From the NCBI RefSeq assembly GCF_024763615.1, contig NC_077222.1, positions 8,308,001-8,372,000 on the forward strand: a DNA stretch of 64,000 bases. The letters are read 5' to 3'. Position 1 is the stretch's first letter; each line of letters begins with the position of its first letter. This document shows positions 31,501-42,700 of this stretch, piece after piece. The notes beneath the pieces are model-generated. The model saw only the letters and a program-made list of their open reading frames with translations, had not been told where the DNA came from and did not search any database. Position numbers and translations under genes: made by a program. Source of the stretch: Phlebotomus papatasi. Lineage: Eukaryota > Arthropoda > Insecta > Diptera > Psychodidae.

Positions 31501-33637
31501 AGTTCGAAACGTTTCGAAATAAAATAGAAAATCCATCAAGATTTTTATTTTAGTCAGGACACACTTGGGAAAGTTTATTACAGAGGGTGGAGAAAATTTA
31601 TCTCAGATACGAACCACCAGGGGAGATTTCCTAAGACTCTTTGGTGCATAGCACAGTGGGGTGTACTTAAAAATTCCCCCATGTAAGAGACACTTAAAGG
31701 TCTATTCAATTGAGGTTATTTCGATAAGAAATTTTCTTTTTGAAATAAATAATAACCCAGTGATCTATAATTAATAAATAATTATGAATAATTTACAGTA
31801 GAGTCTCTCAAATCTGAATCTCTCAAATTCGAATGACGTTTGGATGAATGAAAATCATATTTATGAGCTTCTTTCTGAATGTTTACATACATTATGATCG
31901 TATAAAGTGAAGAGGAATTATGTTACCACTAAGACTTGCGAGAAAGTACGGAAAATTGATTCAGAGTACAATTTAATCTCACATAAATTTCGTTCGAATT
32001 TGGGAGGTGAGAAATGTCAAAAATACTCCCCGAGCGTTCGAATTTAGAAGACTCTACTGTATCTCTACCTTCAGCGAATTATATTTAGACAATCTAAGCG
32101 GAAAGTGAACCTGGGGTTATATTGAAAAGCTACTTTTTCTCGTATTTCTAAAGAAAGGTGGGCTTTAACGTAAGTTTAGATAGCCAAAACAATTAAGGAT
32201 CTAGATTAAGTTATGATTAGGTCCAACTTCCTTAAGAAATATGCGAAAAAATTACGTTTTTAATGTAGCCCTAGCTCAAAGTAGCCCAACCTCCCCCTAC
32301 TTGCCATTGCAGTTGTTTTGTGCTGTAACGTGAGTGCTATGGGAATGGGAAAGTTGATCAACCTTGAAATCAACAGAACAATTGGAAAATTTCTAGGCTC
32401 ACAGTGATTCTCTGTGGTTTTCTTATGTTACCATTTATTTAAATTAAACGTTCCTCACATCTGTAGGGTAAAAGGAACACCTCTTTGATAGGGAATTCCT
32501 ATTGACACTTTCGTCAAAATATTGAAATTTATCTAACATAACTAATAAAATGCAAATGCAAAGCGTTTTTCTCTATTTTAGCTGTTTTCTATTAAGAGAA
32601 GTTTTCAAATTTAATATCCTGATTGATACTGGAAAGGAGTCAATAGGTGTTCGCTTCACTCTATGTCGTTTTTAAATCAAATTGAAAGTCTGGCAGATTT
32701 TTTATTTTAGCCGAGACACACTTGGAAGGATTATAACAGATGTATGACACATTTTATCTCAGAAACAAGCCACTAGACAAGATTTTGAAAGATAGATCGG
32801 TACATAGATTAATCAAGAGCTTTTTTGTATTACGTTTGTTTAGGTTGTTAACGAACTCTATGAGGCAATGAGTAATATGCATGTATTGACCAAACTAACA
32901 AATATATTGACTCAAATAACACAATTTCATAATATAACTGGTAACAGGATGTTAATTGCACGTATTTGACTATTTTGAGCCACTTTCTCATATTTGTCAA
33001 GAAACTTTTGGCCGATGAAAAATGATTAACTTTTGGAAAATATTTTTTTTATGTGCAATGCAATTAATTAATTTTTTTGAAATACATAAATAACATCTAT
33101 GGATTACAAGCAACTCATTTCCAAATTAAAAATTAATAAAAAGTAATTTTTTCTATGATTTTTTCCACATGATTTCTCGAAATTTCTTTGTCAAGAAACT
33201 TTTGGCCGATACTGTACTTCAAAGACTAAGGCCAATCTAAGTCAATCTTAAAGACTAAAACTTTGGCACTATTTGAGCTCAAGCGTAAAATCCTTTCACT
33301 GTAATTTTTGCAGAATGAATTAAAGGTAAAGTTTCAGTAACTTTTCCACTTAAACGCCAAAAGTACCAAGATTTATTTCTTGGACATGAGGAACTTAAGA
33401 TGTTCATTATCGTACTCCCGTATAATGCACAAAAAAAAACACTAAGCATTGATACGCACATGACTGAGAACTTCCCGATCCAGAAACACTACTGAGCGAG
33501 GCAAATGGTGATGAAGATCCTGCACCAATTAAATTAGCATCCCCAGAAAATCTTGGTAATCCATAGGAGTATCCTTGTGGTCTTGGCACAGCCACTGCTA
33601 CAGCCACAATGCACTGTAGAACTACTAAAAACTTCAT
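28565..33637 (-). CDS. Tweedle-family (DUF243) cuticle protein, secreted
   Basis: Two exons are proposed: 33460-33637 (59 codons plus one base) and 28565-29172 (two bases, 201 codons, TAA), giving 261 residues. Exon 1 encodes a signal peptide (MKFLVVLQCIVAVAVA), then PRPQGYSYGLP and a Ser/Gly-rich linker. Exon 2 encodes the Tweedle core: QKHIYVHVPPPDHE, KHYKIIFIKAPSPTP, QNEEKTLVYVLVKRP and KPEVYFIKYNSKKEG, then a Gly/Ser/Ala-rich tail ending YGVPL. Tweedle proteins are insect-specific and build chitin-bound cuticle. The join uses donor T|GTGCGT at 33459 and acceptor TTTCAG before 29172; T+CT gives Ser and keeps the frame, yielding SSQS-S-ATTFGQQ. A TATA box lies upstream of the ATG at 33635-33637; the frame also starts at an upstream GTG, which is ignored. 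The core is certain; the 4.3-kb join is inferred and fits the usual short-exon-1 Tweedle structure. Confidence 0.88.
29338..29588. mobile_element. MITE GGGTAAAGTG family with ACAAGTTGGACA subrepeats
   Basis: TA-GGGTAAAGTGATA on the left and TACCACTTTACCCTC-TA on the right form the terminal repeat. ACAAGTTGGACA repeats inward twice on each side (as its inverse TGTCCAACTTGT on the right). TA flanks at 29336-29337 and 29589-29590. Confidence 0.8.
29779..29818 (-). repeat. Poly-C tract and SINE core fragment
   Basis: A run of about 13 C is followed by TTGGCCATCGCCGTCTTAACG, the inverse of the 3' core of the SINE at 16.98 kb (AAGACGGCGATGGCC). Confidence 0.55.
29936..30120. mobile_element. MITE AGGGAAAGTGCCCATGCTT family, copy 1
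   Basis: AGGGAAAGTGCCCATGCTTG, ATACCATTGGAAGCTTCG on the left pair with CGTAGCTTCCCATGGTAT, CAAGCATGGGCACTTTCTCC on the right. Related copy at 46243-46394 and a lone right end near 42440-42472. Confidence 0.8.
30481..30603. mobile_element. MITE AGGCCTCTAC family, copy 1
   Basis: AGGCCTCTACTCATTGGGAG then CAATTTTCGTCAAAAATTGC pairs with TTTGACGAAAATTATTCC then TAATGTGCAGAGGCCT. A sister copy is at 50301-50440. TTAA-like bases follow the right end. Confidence 0.75.
30757..31212. mobile_element. Inverted-repeat element with GCTCCTTGGAAATTACAAGG ends
   Basis: The left GCTCCTTGGAAATTACAAGG is matched by the inverse CCTTGTAATTTCCAAGGAGC on the right, a 20-bp perfect pair about 456 bp apart, extending imperfectly to CAAC/GTTG. 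It is the only copy seen here. Confidence 0.65.
31540..31655. repeat. Dispersed repeat, paired with 32692-32810
   Basis: TTTTTATTTTAGTCAGGACACACTTGG, TTATTACAGA and TTTATCTCAGA.ACGA.CCAC recur in the same order and orientation at 32692-32810. Confidence 0.55.
31796..32059. mobile_element. pogo-like MITE, CAGTAGAGTCTC ends
   Basis: CAGTAGAGTCTCTCAAATCTGAA and (inverted) TTCGAATTTAGAAGACTCTACTG are flanked by TA at 31794-31795 and 32060-32061. The termini resemble the 10503 element but the interior is different. Confidence 0.75.
32466..32661. mobile_element. MITE GGGTAAAAGGAAC family, copy 1
   Basis: GGGTAAAAGGAACACCTCTT, AATTCCTATTGACACTTTCG pairs with GTCAATAGGTGTTCGCTTCACT; TA flanks both sides. 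The element at 39093-39313 has the same block order (ATTGACACTTTTGTCAAAAT). Confidence 0.75.
32990..33140. repeat. Tc1-like dispersed repeat fragment, copy 2
   Basis: GTCAAGAAACTTTTGGCCGAT, TGATTAACTTTTGGAAAAT and CTATGGATTACAAGCAACTC match 26735-26880. GTCAAGAAACTTTTGGCC resembles ends of Tc1-like transposons. Confidence 0.6.
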
Positions 33638-33692
33638 TTTCACGCGATGAAATTTTAAACAGCACTGTCTTTTTTGATTCAGAGCTAATCAA

Positions 33693-33700
33693 TTTATATA
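33693..33700 (-). promoter_or_regulatory. TATA box of the Tweedle gene
   Basis: TATATAAA on the minus strand lies about 55 nt before the ATG, and a GACAGTGC initiator-like stretch sits about 34 nt downstream of it. Spacing fits a TATA/Inr core promoter, common for inducible insect cuticle genes. Confidence 0.7.
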
Positions 33701-35300
33701 GGCATCGAGAGTTGACGAATATTTTTTGGAACATTGGTGACAATATAATAACGCGATCGTGAGTTTTTTTTTTTGGAAAAAAGATGGCAATATTCATAAG
33801 AGGGGGCTGAGGCCTCAACACATTTTTCCATCAAAAGAAGTTTAGCAAACTATTATGTTTATTTCCTCACGCAGGTTATGACATCTGCCTCTGATTTACA
33901 ATAAAAATGCCGACTTTTAAGACACAAATCCATACCGACTATATGAAGCAAGAATATTTTATTGATTGAACTCGCATTGGCATTTCAATATGCGATAGCA
34001 ACACTCCTATCACTCATGGGATTTAGTATTAATAGTTAGTGCAGTTGCCTGCATCAGTCCTCATTCAGATGTAACTATTTAAAAACAAAAGAGCTTTTTG
34101 GAAATTAATTTATCAAATTATAGTGCACCCACAACAATAAATTCTGTTTTGTAATTTTAAGTTCTGTGTGACTGATACTGTTGGAACTATATTTTGTTGA
34201 CTTTTAGAGAAATTTCAAGGAATCGTTTAGACTTGGACGTTATATTTAGAAATAAATAACAATAATTTCCAAATTAATACAAAATTAAAAGATAATGAAA
34301 TAATTTTTTAGATTTTATAGTATGAATTTTAGGTCATAATTTATGTTCCCATTAATCATAATTGCTTAATCTTTGAGCTGTCTTTCAAACTGTAAGACCA
34401 AAACGAAAAGCATAAACAAAATGTTTAAATAATTAAAAAAAAAATAATGAATAATATTTTAATTTTAAGACATCTTTTTATTCTTTTATGTAGGCTGTGA
34501 ATCCAACAAAAATATAACATTTGAACAATGTTTTGTAAAATTTATATTTAAAAATTTGAAACTTCAACCCTTGGGACCTGGTTTGTAAGCTATTTTTTAA
34601 TTCTATCTCTTAACAATGGTCTTTATTGATTGCGCTTAATAGGTCGGATCGATGAAGACCATCCTTAAGTACTAAGATGAAAGAAAAGCCTACGAAAAGT
34701 CACCTGCATCTACTCATTAGACTAATCTTAAGACAAACACACCCAAATATTTTCTGTTAGCAGGTGAGTAAAACTTGTACAAAACCGAAAGATTTTGAAA
34801 AAATAAAATTTGTTTCTCTTTTTAGACAATTTTACACTAAAAGGTGCATTTTTACAAGGAAAAATGAAATCATTCTCAAGTAGTAAATAATCTTTTCCAA
34901 AAGAAGTTTCCAAATTTCAATGAAATCGTTGCATTATTTGTTTGGGAATCCTGTCCATAGAAAAAATGAATTTTCAGGAATAAGCGATTAAGTTTGACGC
35001 TTCCCTCAAGCCTAGAGATAAAAATTTCGAAAGTTATATTGAGGATGACCTAAAATTTTGTAAAAAAAATATTACTGATGAATTGTACTACTTTACAAAA
35101 GAAAAATTAAATAAAAACAGTTTTCTTTAACTGTAATATTCAAGTAATCTTCTTAATTTTTTTTTGCATGTTTCTAAGTTGTTTTTTCTCATTGATTCTA
35201 TTATTTTTTCAATTTATTTTTCAAATAATAAATTGGCAATGAAAATAGTTCTTAGGAGGATTGCCAATTGATAATAGTTGTCTACACTTATAGGTATAAT
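33701..35300. other. Upstream of the Tweedle gene, nothing coding recognised
   Basis: About 1.6 kb of mostly single-copy-looking AT-rich DNA. It may hold the cuticle-gene regulatory region; I recognise no specific site. The frame at 34728-34913 has no family features. Confidence 0.4.
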
Positions 35301-35304
35301 TGGG

Positions 35305-35815
35305 TACCGGTCAAAATTCCGAAAGCCGAAATTCCGAAAAGTCAAAATCCCTAACGCCAAAATCTTAAAAGTCAAAATCCCGAAAAGACGAAATTTCGAA
35401 TAGACCAAAATTTCGAAAGGTTCGAAATTCCATATAGCCAAAAACCTAAAAGGCCAAAATCTCGGAAGCCAAAATCCCGTAGTTCATGAAAGTGTCATAG
35501 CTACCCCCATGATAGCACACGCACTTGTTGGATTCAAAGGGAAATTTTTTGTGTTTTTGGGAAATGATTCTACACAGTATCCAAAGTTCTAAAGCCAAAA
35601 TTCCAAAAAGCCAAAAACCCAAAAAACTAAAATCCCGATAGTCAAAATCCGGAATGTTAAAATCCCGCACGCCAAAACACTGATAGACATAATCCGGAAT
35701 TCTGAAAGGGACGAAATTAAACGAAGTGACCTTCGGGATTTTGGCTTTCGGGATTTTGGCTTTTGGAATTTTGGCATTAGGGATTTTGGCGTTCGAGATT
35801 GTGACCTACTAGAGA
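35305..35815. mobile_element. Foldback element, tandem-subrepeat arms, copy 2
   Basis: The left arm starts ACCGGTCAAAATTCCGAAAG and repeats (A)AAATCCCGAAAAG-type units. The core has GTGTCATAGCTACCCCC, ATAGCACACGCACTTG and CAAAGGGAAATTTTTTGTG; further CCAAAA units and the inverted arm (GGGATTTTGGCTTTCGGGAT) follow. The core matches copy 3 at 47.3 kb. Nearby open frames (35214-35777) are repeat translations. Confidence 0.85.
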
Positions 35816-36676
35816 TTTTGCTTAATATAGATATTGTAAAAGAAACAGAAAAATTGTTGTTAAATGTGTCCGAAATGGTACCAAATGGTGTTAAATGGTA
35901 CCAAATATTTTTAATTTGATTGTATATAGTAAAAAAAATATATTAAAAAAAGGAAAAAAAAGCATTTAGTCCACTAAATGGTTATTATTTATCCTGTAAA
36001 TTACGTAATATTTAATAAATATTAATTCGAACTCTTCTTGACTTCTTGAAGTTCTGAAATGATTATATCGATTACACCTAACTTTTTTTCAATGTCTTAA
36101 CGAGATTTTTGTAGGAAACGGTGGGCTAGTTTCACGCATGAAATTCTATGGAAAATAAAGATTTTTAAGACGAAAATGGTTCATATTCGTTTAGCAAATG
36201 AGTCCTGAAAAAATGTTAAGCATGCCCTGTAACTGCCCTACTCTTCTCTATTGGCCATTTCTATTCATCTACTGAACCTCTTTTGTTAATTTTCTGTATT
36301 TTTCGTTTAAAATAAGAACACAGATGTTGCTATTTTAGCTAGTGAGATTGGTATAAAGTTTAGGGAATAATAAAGACTTTATTGGAAATTATGTTTGTAT
36401 TTGGTGTTTTAATTAGATAGTAGCAGATTGACAAGTATTTTGGTGAAAACGGTAAGTAAAAAATAAATTTTCCCTTGTTTTTTAGCAAATGAATATGTGG
36501 TTAGAAAAAATAAATAAATTTTGGGAGTAAAAATCAAGTTTCAGTATGTAATATAACGAGTTTAAAGTCATTAAAAATGTTAAAATCTTTAAAAAAATAA
36601 ATATTATATTTTAAAAATTTTATCCATCTAAGTCAGTTGCATGAAAAATGATAAAGTCTTTTTATTATGCGCTATA

Positions 36677-36892
36677 GGGTAAAATGAGGTAATTTGGTAC
36701 CATTTACAATTTGGGACACTTGAGATTTTCTCATTGTTTCAAATGAGCAAAGAGAAAACAAAGACCGCAAAATAAAAGAAAAAGACATTTAAGAAGAGAA
36801 GGAACAAATATCTTCCTTTTGAATCTCTAAAACTGTGAGAAAATCTCAAATGTCCCAGATTGTAAATGGTTCCAAATTACCTCATTTTACCC
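36677..36892. mobile_element. MITE GGGTAAAATGAGGTAATTTGG family
   Basis: GGGTAAAATGAGGTAATTTGG, ACCATTTACAAT, TGAGATTTTCTCA on the left mirror TGAGAAAATCTCA, ATTGTAAATGG, CCAAATTACCTCATTTTACCC on the right, with TA on both sides. Arms of about 60 bp. Confidence 0.85.
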
Positions 36893-36934
36893 TACACATA
36901 AGCAGTAAAAAATTGTCAGAAAAATGAAATTTGA

Positions 36935-37150
36935 ACAGTAGGATATGGCTTTAAGACTTCGCAAGTACTCTGACTTCGAACACCTCATATTTTTCCCAGA
37001 TTCTTTTAATGAATCTCACATGGCACATGGCACAATATTTTAATAGCTAGTATTTAGTCACACATTTCCTGAAAAAAATAGGTCAGATTCATTAAAGGAA
37101 TATAGGAAAAATATGAAGTGTTCGAAGCTTGAAAGCCTTCCTCTACTTAA
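36935..37150. repeat. Palindromic dispersed repeat (ATGAATCTCACATGGC family)
   Basis: TCGAACACCTCATATTTTTC, CTTTTAATGAATCTCA is answered by AGATTCATTAAAGGAATAT, GAAAAATATGAAGTGTTCGA. Related fragments are at 10430-10500, near 37380-37450 and 60570-60690. Confidence 0.65.
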
Positions 37151-37792
37151 CTTCAATTAAAAAAAAAACAGAAATTGTAATGCAAATTTTGGAAAAGGTA
37201 AAATAGCAAAGGTTTTCATTGTACCTGCATGATAATTGTGCTTCAATCAATCAATCAATCAATTGTAATTCATATTGTACTAACATTTAATATTGAGCTT
37301 TTTACAGCTCATTTGCTTTTTTACATTTTCTATTCTTTGTCAAAACATAGAAGATGATTTTATTGTTCTTAAAATGTTGAATTGAGCACGGGAAGGCTTT
37401 CAGGCTTCGGACATACTCTGGCTGTGAACACTTCAAATTTTTTTTTATAGTGATTTAATGAAATTATTATACCCGAAAGTTAGTTATTCGCACAGTTATA
37501 TTGGTTTCAAATGTTAAAAATCCTATACTCAGAATGTAAAATTTTAGCGTGAAATCGCTCTCGTGTAAAGTAGGCCATTCGCGACTTATTCGTTTTATAT
37601 TCTGAGCCATCGAAATATGGACATAAATTTCTCTAGTGTGTAGATGCTATAAATCTCTTAAGGTGTCTACATAATTATGACAAATTTCTGTCAAAAATGA
37701 ACTTCAAGAAGTCTGCATCAAAAAAATTGTCTACGCATTGGTATGAATTTGTGACAAAAAGATGGGTTTTTGAAGAAAATTGTCTAATGTAG

Positions 37793-37861
37793 GCAATTTC
37801 TTTCAAAAATTGTATCGAATTCAAGATAATTTCTATCAACAATTTTTGAAAGAAATTGCCC
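37793..37861. repeat. Short perfect hairpin
   Basis: GGCAATTTCTTTCAAAAATTGT and its inverse ACAATTTTTGAAAGAAATTGCC enclose about 25 nt. The stem could be a small MITE remnant or a hairpin RNA; nothing else supports a gene. It lies in a region with loosely related TTTGTCAAAAA / CAATTTTTG pairs (37660-37925). Confidence 0.55.
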
Positions 37862-38099
37862 GCTATACTGGAACAAAATTCATCAGTCATTTTTGACAAA
37901 GTTCTTGAAGGAAACCATCACAATTCAAGATTGTTTTTCATGAAAATTTGTTGTTTTCTGGTGGAAAAAATGTGAACAGCGTTTGGTGAAGTTCCTTAGA
38001 GTATTATTTAGTGAATTTTTGTGGTTAAAGCAAAAATGCAAAAGAAGAGTGTTTTTTTTTTGGAGATGTCGTTCCTGGTGGAATCAGCTCCAATGTGTA

Positions 38100-38740
38100 G
38101 GGTAACGTGCGGTAATTGGGACACTTTTTAGCATTTTCAAGTTTCAAGCAGCTTAATGACTTCTCAAATTGTGTTTTTCTTTATTGGTACAAATATTTAT
38201 GTTGCCTATTCTAAACAGAATAGGATTTTTACCAAAAAATGTTCAATATTGCATAATTTTTTTTATACAAAATAGAAAAAATTGTAAAGAAGTAATAAAG
38301 GTATATTTCGGAACAATTGGGTATTTCGGGACAGGCAAAAGTGGATATTATGCAAATAAATTTCACTGAGCCTGATTATTTACCATTAAGTAGAAGGTGT
38401 AAACTTCATTCTTTCATAAAAAAAATTTGTTTAAATTTCACTTTTAAAGTGGCTTAAATCGAAAAGAACTAAGCACTGTTTGTGTTGACATCTGCAAAAT
38501 TGACCACACTGAAGATTTTGTAAAAGTGGAATTTAACACTTGTAATTCATGCATATATCACACATTAAATTAAATAAAATTTTAGAAATTTTATATTTAT
38601 CTGATACGTAAAGAGCTTAATATTTTATACAGAACTTAAAAATAATAAGAAAACAAATATTTATAGGTTTTTTGATGCGTCCCAAAATACCCATATTATG
38701 TCCCGAAAATCACCTTGTCCAGAAATACCACACGTTACCC
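38100..38740. mobile_element. MITE GGGTAACGTG family (641 bp)
   Basis: GGGTAACGTGCGGTAATTGGG and the inverse CCAGAAATACCACACGTTACCC form the ends, both flanked by TA. Internal GGGACA / TGTCCC-type pairs suggest older inverted copies. The 66-residue frame at 38169-38369 is inside and not convincing. Confidence 0.7.
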
Positions 38741-38879
38741 TAGACATCTTTAGGAAAAATAAAATAAATTCACAATGTTCGAACACTGAGAGAAATCCGA
38801 AAAAGTTAAAATAACATTCCGGAAATGTTAATTTTACCCTGCATTATTGATCCGAAATCGGTGTAAATATTATGCTTTT

Positions 38880-39384
38880 TAGACAGGGGCATGACATTTC
38901 CTATGTTTCCCATGTATTTCTAGCGCGCCGAAAAAACTTTTGGGTTTATTAGCTGTTTTTTGTCAGTGTAGAATGAATTAGAAAAAAAATATAAATGCAG
39001 AATAAAAGCCAATTTAATATTGAATAGGCAACCGAAAACCCCAAATTGGCAACCTACGTAGTTTTGGAGATATCTCGTGAAATGTAGGCGTAGGGTCGGA
39101 GGAACGTCTGCTCGACAGGGAACCCCTATTGACACTTTTGTCAAAATGATGAAAATTATTTAATGTATCTAGTAAAATATAAGTAATATAACGTTTTTTC
39201 TGTTTTTACTATAAACAGAGATGTTCAAATTTCATATCCCAAATGGTACAGAGTAGGGTGTCAATAGGTGCTGACACGAGTTCATAAAGTGTCAATAGAC
39301 GTTCCTTTCACCCTATACGAAAACAGGGAAAGATTTACACTACAATCTGTCGTATTTTTCCGAGCTAATGTCACCCCCCTGTTT
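38880..39384. mobile_element. Inserted element with ACAGGGG..TGACATT ends
   Basis: GACAGGGGCATGACATT faces AATGTCACCCCCCTGTTT across about 0.5 kb. It sits inside a CACTGAG MITE, with TA at both junctions, and contains the element at 39093-39313. Confidence 0.65.
39093..39313. mobile_element. MITE GGGTCGGAGGAACG family, copy 2
   Basis: GGGTCGGAGGAACGTCTGCT, ATTGACACTTTTGTC pairs with GTGTCAATAGACGTTCC and TTTCACCC, with TA at both sides. It shares block order with 32466-32661 and is the innermost of three nested elements. Confidence 0.75.
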
Positions 39385-39541
39385 ATAGGTGTATTATCGG
39401 TTAAAGTTACCCCTTTTCATTTAAATTTAACACTTAAAAATATGTAAAATTAACATTAAAAAATGTTGAAATATTTTTAAACCTAAAAAGTGTTAAAGTT
39501 ACGAAGAAAAAAAGTTAATTGCACCCCTTTTTTTCTCAGTG

Positions 39542-39698
39542 TAGGTGTATTATGTGTTAAAGTTACCCTTTTTCATGTTCATTTTACCCTTAAAAAGGTG
39601 TAAAATTAACATTAAAAAATGTTGATATATTTTTACATTTAAAAAGTGTTAAGTTCTGAGGAAAAAATGTTAATCGCACCCTCTTTTTTTTCTCAGTG
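39542..39698. mobile_element. Right half of another CACTGAG MITE
   Basis: TAGGTGTATTATGTGTTAAAG through TTTTTTCTCAGTG repeats, directly after the previous copy, the right half of the same family. The next bases (GCATG.GCGTTCGAAGGG, TACTTTCCCC, about 39701-39735) are an isolated right end of the GGGGAAAGTA family. Confidence 0.7.
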
Positions 39699-39739
39699 AA
39701 GGCATGTGCGTTCGAAGGGAGAGTACTTTCCCCTATTTT

Positions 39740-42700
39740 GTTTAAACATTTGAATTGGTGTGAATTTTCAGTGGGAGTTTTAAAGTGTTGAGGCTAGTGA
39801 CCATAAGTAGGGTAGTCAGCAACCACCCTACTATGTAGAAAATTATGTACCAACTTTGCCCGCATTATCAAAACTATGTGTTTATTAGAGTAGAGAGAAA
39901 TTTAATTACGCCAAATTATGGAGCCAATTTATGAATGTTTAGAGAGATTTATCAGATTGGTAGGGTTTTGCACATATTTGAAAGCGATTTAGAATGGTGT
40001 AATATTCATCTGGGATACACCTTATAAACAGGAAGTTTAATCTAAAATCTCTATGATACCTCTAATGGCAAAACTCTATTCAAAATTATGTTTTTGATTG
40101 AAATGAAATTTCAGCAATTTTCAATTAATTTTTTGGCATGACCAATTCGAGCAGTTGACCAAGACTTTCTCTTTGACCATTGCATTTGTTTTACATTTTC
40201 TTTCTGTTTTTTGAGTGGATTGGTCAGAGAAGTGCCAAAAATGTAGTGATTAGTTCGGGATGTTACAATGGTTAAAATTAATTTGGCTTGTCATGTGTAA
40301 ATTGTGCAGAAATTTTGAACAATAAACTAAATTTACCATCTCTCAATTAAGACTTTTATGTAATAGCGAATGCCACTATACATTTCAGAGACCATCACTA
40401 TCACGTCTCCAACTGAGATAAATCATTTGGGCATTAGATTTCATAACAAGCTGAATATTTATTATCGAGAAAAAAGAAAGAGAGATGATGCCAAAAGACG
40501 AATAAAACGATATTGCTTCATATAAATCTTCTGTATTATCCTCACACATTACATTCACACTTGTTTTTATGTTCTGACCACATCAGTTCAGTGAAGTAAT
40601 CCAATCTCATATTGATTGACTTGGAAAGAGAATATGAGAAGCACTGTTATAGGTGATGATAGGCGATTTAGGGTCTGATTTTCCCATTCTACTGCGATAG
40701 GGGAGGGTCAATAGGACTAAGTTTTGATGAATTTGCATAGAAGATCCCAAATCATCTCACATAATTACCTCTACCAGTAACTGCGGGATTTGTTTATTAG
40801 GCTGAAGGTCAAAAAGTCCATCCCAACACCTCAAAGTCACATAATGCTTAATTGGGCCCTTGTTAGATTGACGTGACATGCTCCTCAATTTTCTCAGTTC
40901 ACCTTCCTCCTAGTTTCCATATCCTCAAAATGTACTACTAAAGGCTTCTATATCCTGGTATGGTGTTGATGTCTCTTGGGTGCTTTTATGATGTTGGACG
41001 ATGGACAAGAAGTGAAATTGATTTTTAGCATAGCAGTATAGTTCACCAAGACCAATTTCATGGAATGCTTGGAAGTGATTTGAGAAGCTTTACCATCAAG
41101 GGGTCATCTATCCATTAGTGCTTTTGACTATAAGTTCCTTATCGAAAATCATACAGTCAATATGAATTTATTCGATTAAGCAATTTTCAGAGGCAAATGC
41201 ACCAAAGACAGACGATACCTACGACAAGATATATTTATCACCTTTCGATATCTGTTCATGATTGCATGAATCCTCTCACAGTAACGGCCAATATAATTAA
41301 ATCTTCTGAGAATTTATTTATATAGTTAAGTCGTTACCATGGCTAAAAGACTTCACCTTCACATGCTGAACTATTAATTAATTTATCAGTAGAATGCTTG
41401 TTAGAGATTTTCACTCGCATTTCACAATTAATTTGAAAATGTAATTACTGAAAGTCACTTGTATTGTTTATAACAATTTAATGGTTCGGTTTTATGCAGC
41501 TCAATTCCAAACACACAAACCCCAGTAACTTTTTAAATGCATCAAATATTTCAATCTAAAAAGTTGTTTACAAATAATAAAATAATTGATTAACCATCTA
41601 TCAATAAATTTAAATGAGGCTAAAAGACAAAAAGTTATATGAAAAGTGTTACAAATTGTAAACAAATTGTTTGTTTATTTATAAATTAGTTATTTGCAAA
41701 ATAATTGCTCTTTGTAAACATTGGCGTTTAATTAGTTTGTGAAGTGAGAAAACAATTTGCATAACATTCATAGAATTTGCATGCTTGTGGCAAAATGCAA
41801 TAAATATTTAAAATTTAGACAGGTTTTTGTGTTTTGAGATCATTCACTTAAGTGCATCATAAAATGTAATATAAGATACATAGCATAAATCATTTGGTAC
41901 AGAGAAATTCCTGAAGTGATGAGAATCGGTAGTCAATTTACTCAATTATAAATATTTTTTTATTCAATATATTTCTCCTCAAATAATGCTTGGTTGCGGC
42001 TGCCGCCGACTTACCACGACCGATCTCATCAGGTAAACGGCAGAAACCCTGAATCACAGATCGTTTAAGCCAAAAATTTATAAAAGTTTTACAATTTATG
42101 TTTACAATTACAATTTAAATTGTTGATGAATGGCTGTCATTGCGTGACGAAGGGGCATATCGGGCAAAGCCCATTGACAATTCGAAGTAGATTTTCAAAC
42201 GTACAGAGCTATTCAAAATTTTATTCCAAGGATCAATGGAAAAGCCAAGAATAAGTTACCTTTGGCATTACGACTTTCAAGGGTTGATATCGTACAGTTC
42301 TTAGAGAAAAATTGCTCTTCTATCACATCTGAAATACGGAAAGAATTTACACAAAGTTTACACAAAGAATTTACACAAGTTTACACACAAGAATTCGCAT
42401 TTAATCAGAAATATAGGAAAATTCACTTAATACGAAGATTGGGATCGTATGAAGCATAGGTACTTTCCCCTAATTACACATCAGTGCTTCCGAATATTGT
42501 AAATTCATTACAATTGATAGAGAAATCACACTGATATAATTGATAGAGACATTCCATTTACGCAAAAGGATAAGAAAATGACCCAGAAAATTGTTCCTTT
42601 GGAATTTTCAAGTGATAATAGTTGCAATGCAAAAATACTTAATCAATTTAATTAAAAATTATTTTTTTTAAATAATAAATGTTCATAGAAAAGCGTACTC

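Larger units (their letters stand above)
29173..33459 (-). other. Tweedle intron 1 (4.3 kb), rich in MITEs
   Basis: It contains at least six inverted-repeat elements (29338, 29936, 30481, 30757, 31796, 32466), a SINE-core fragment after a poly-C tract (29779-29818), a 120-bp repeat pair (31540-31655 and 32692-32810) and the Tc1-like fragment at 32990-33140. The 84-, 66- and 61-residue frames at 29460-30467 are repeat-derived. Confidence 0.75.
38784..39541. mobile_element. CACTGAG-family MITE interrupted by a second, itself interrupted, element
   Basis: The left part (38784 to about 38879: CACTGAGAGAAATCCGAAAA ... GTGTAAATATTATGCTTTTT) resumes at about 39385 (TAGGTGTATTATCGGTTAAA) and ends TTTTTCTCAGTG at 39541. 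The break falls where full-length copies read CTTTTTAGGTG, so the intervening 0.5 kb is an insertion at TA. Confidence 0.8.

Noticed and set aside
33407..33821. Start of the Tweedle signal peptide two codons further upstream (MKMKF)
   Set aside because: The upstream codon is GTG; the first ATG at 33637 gives a normal signal peptide.
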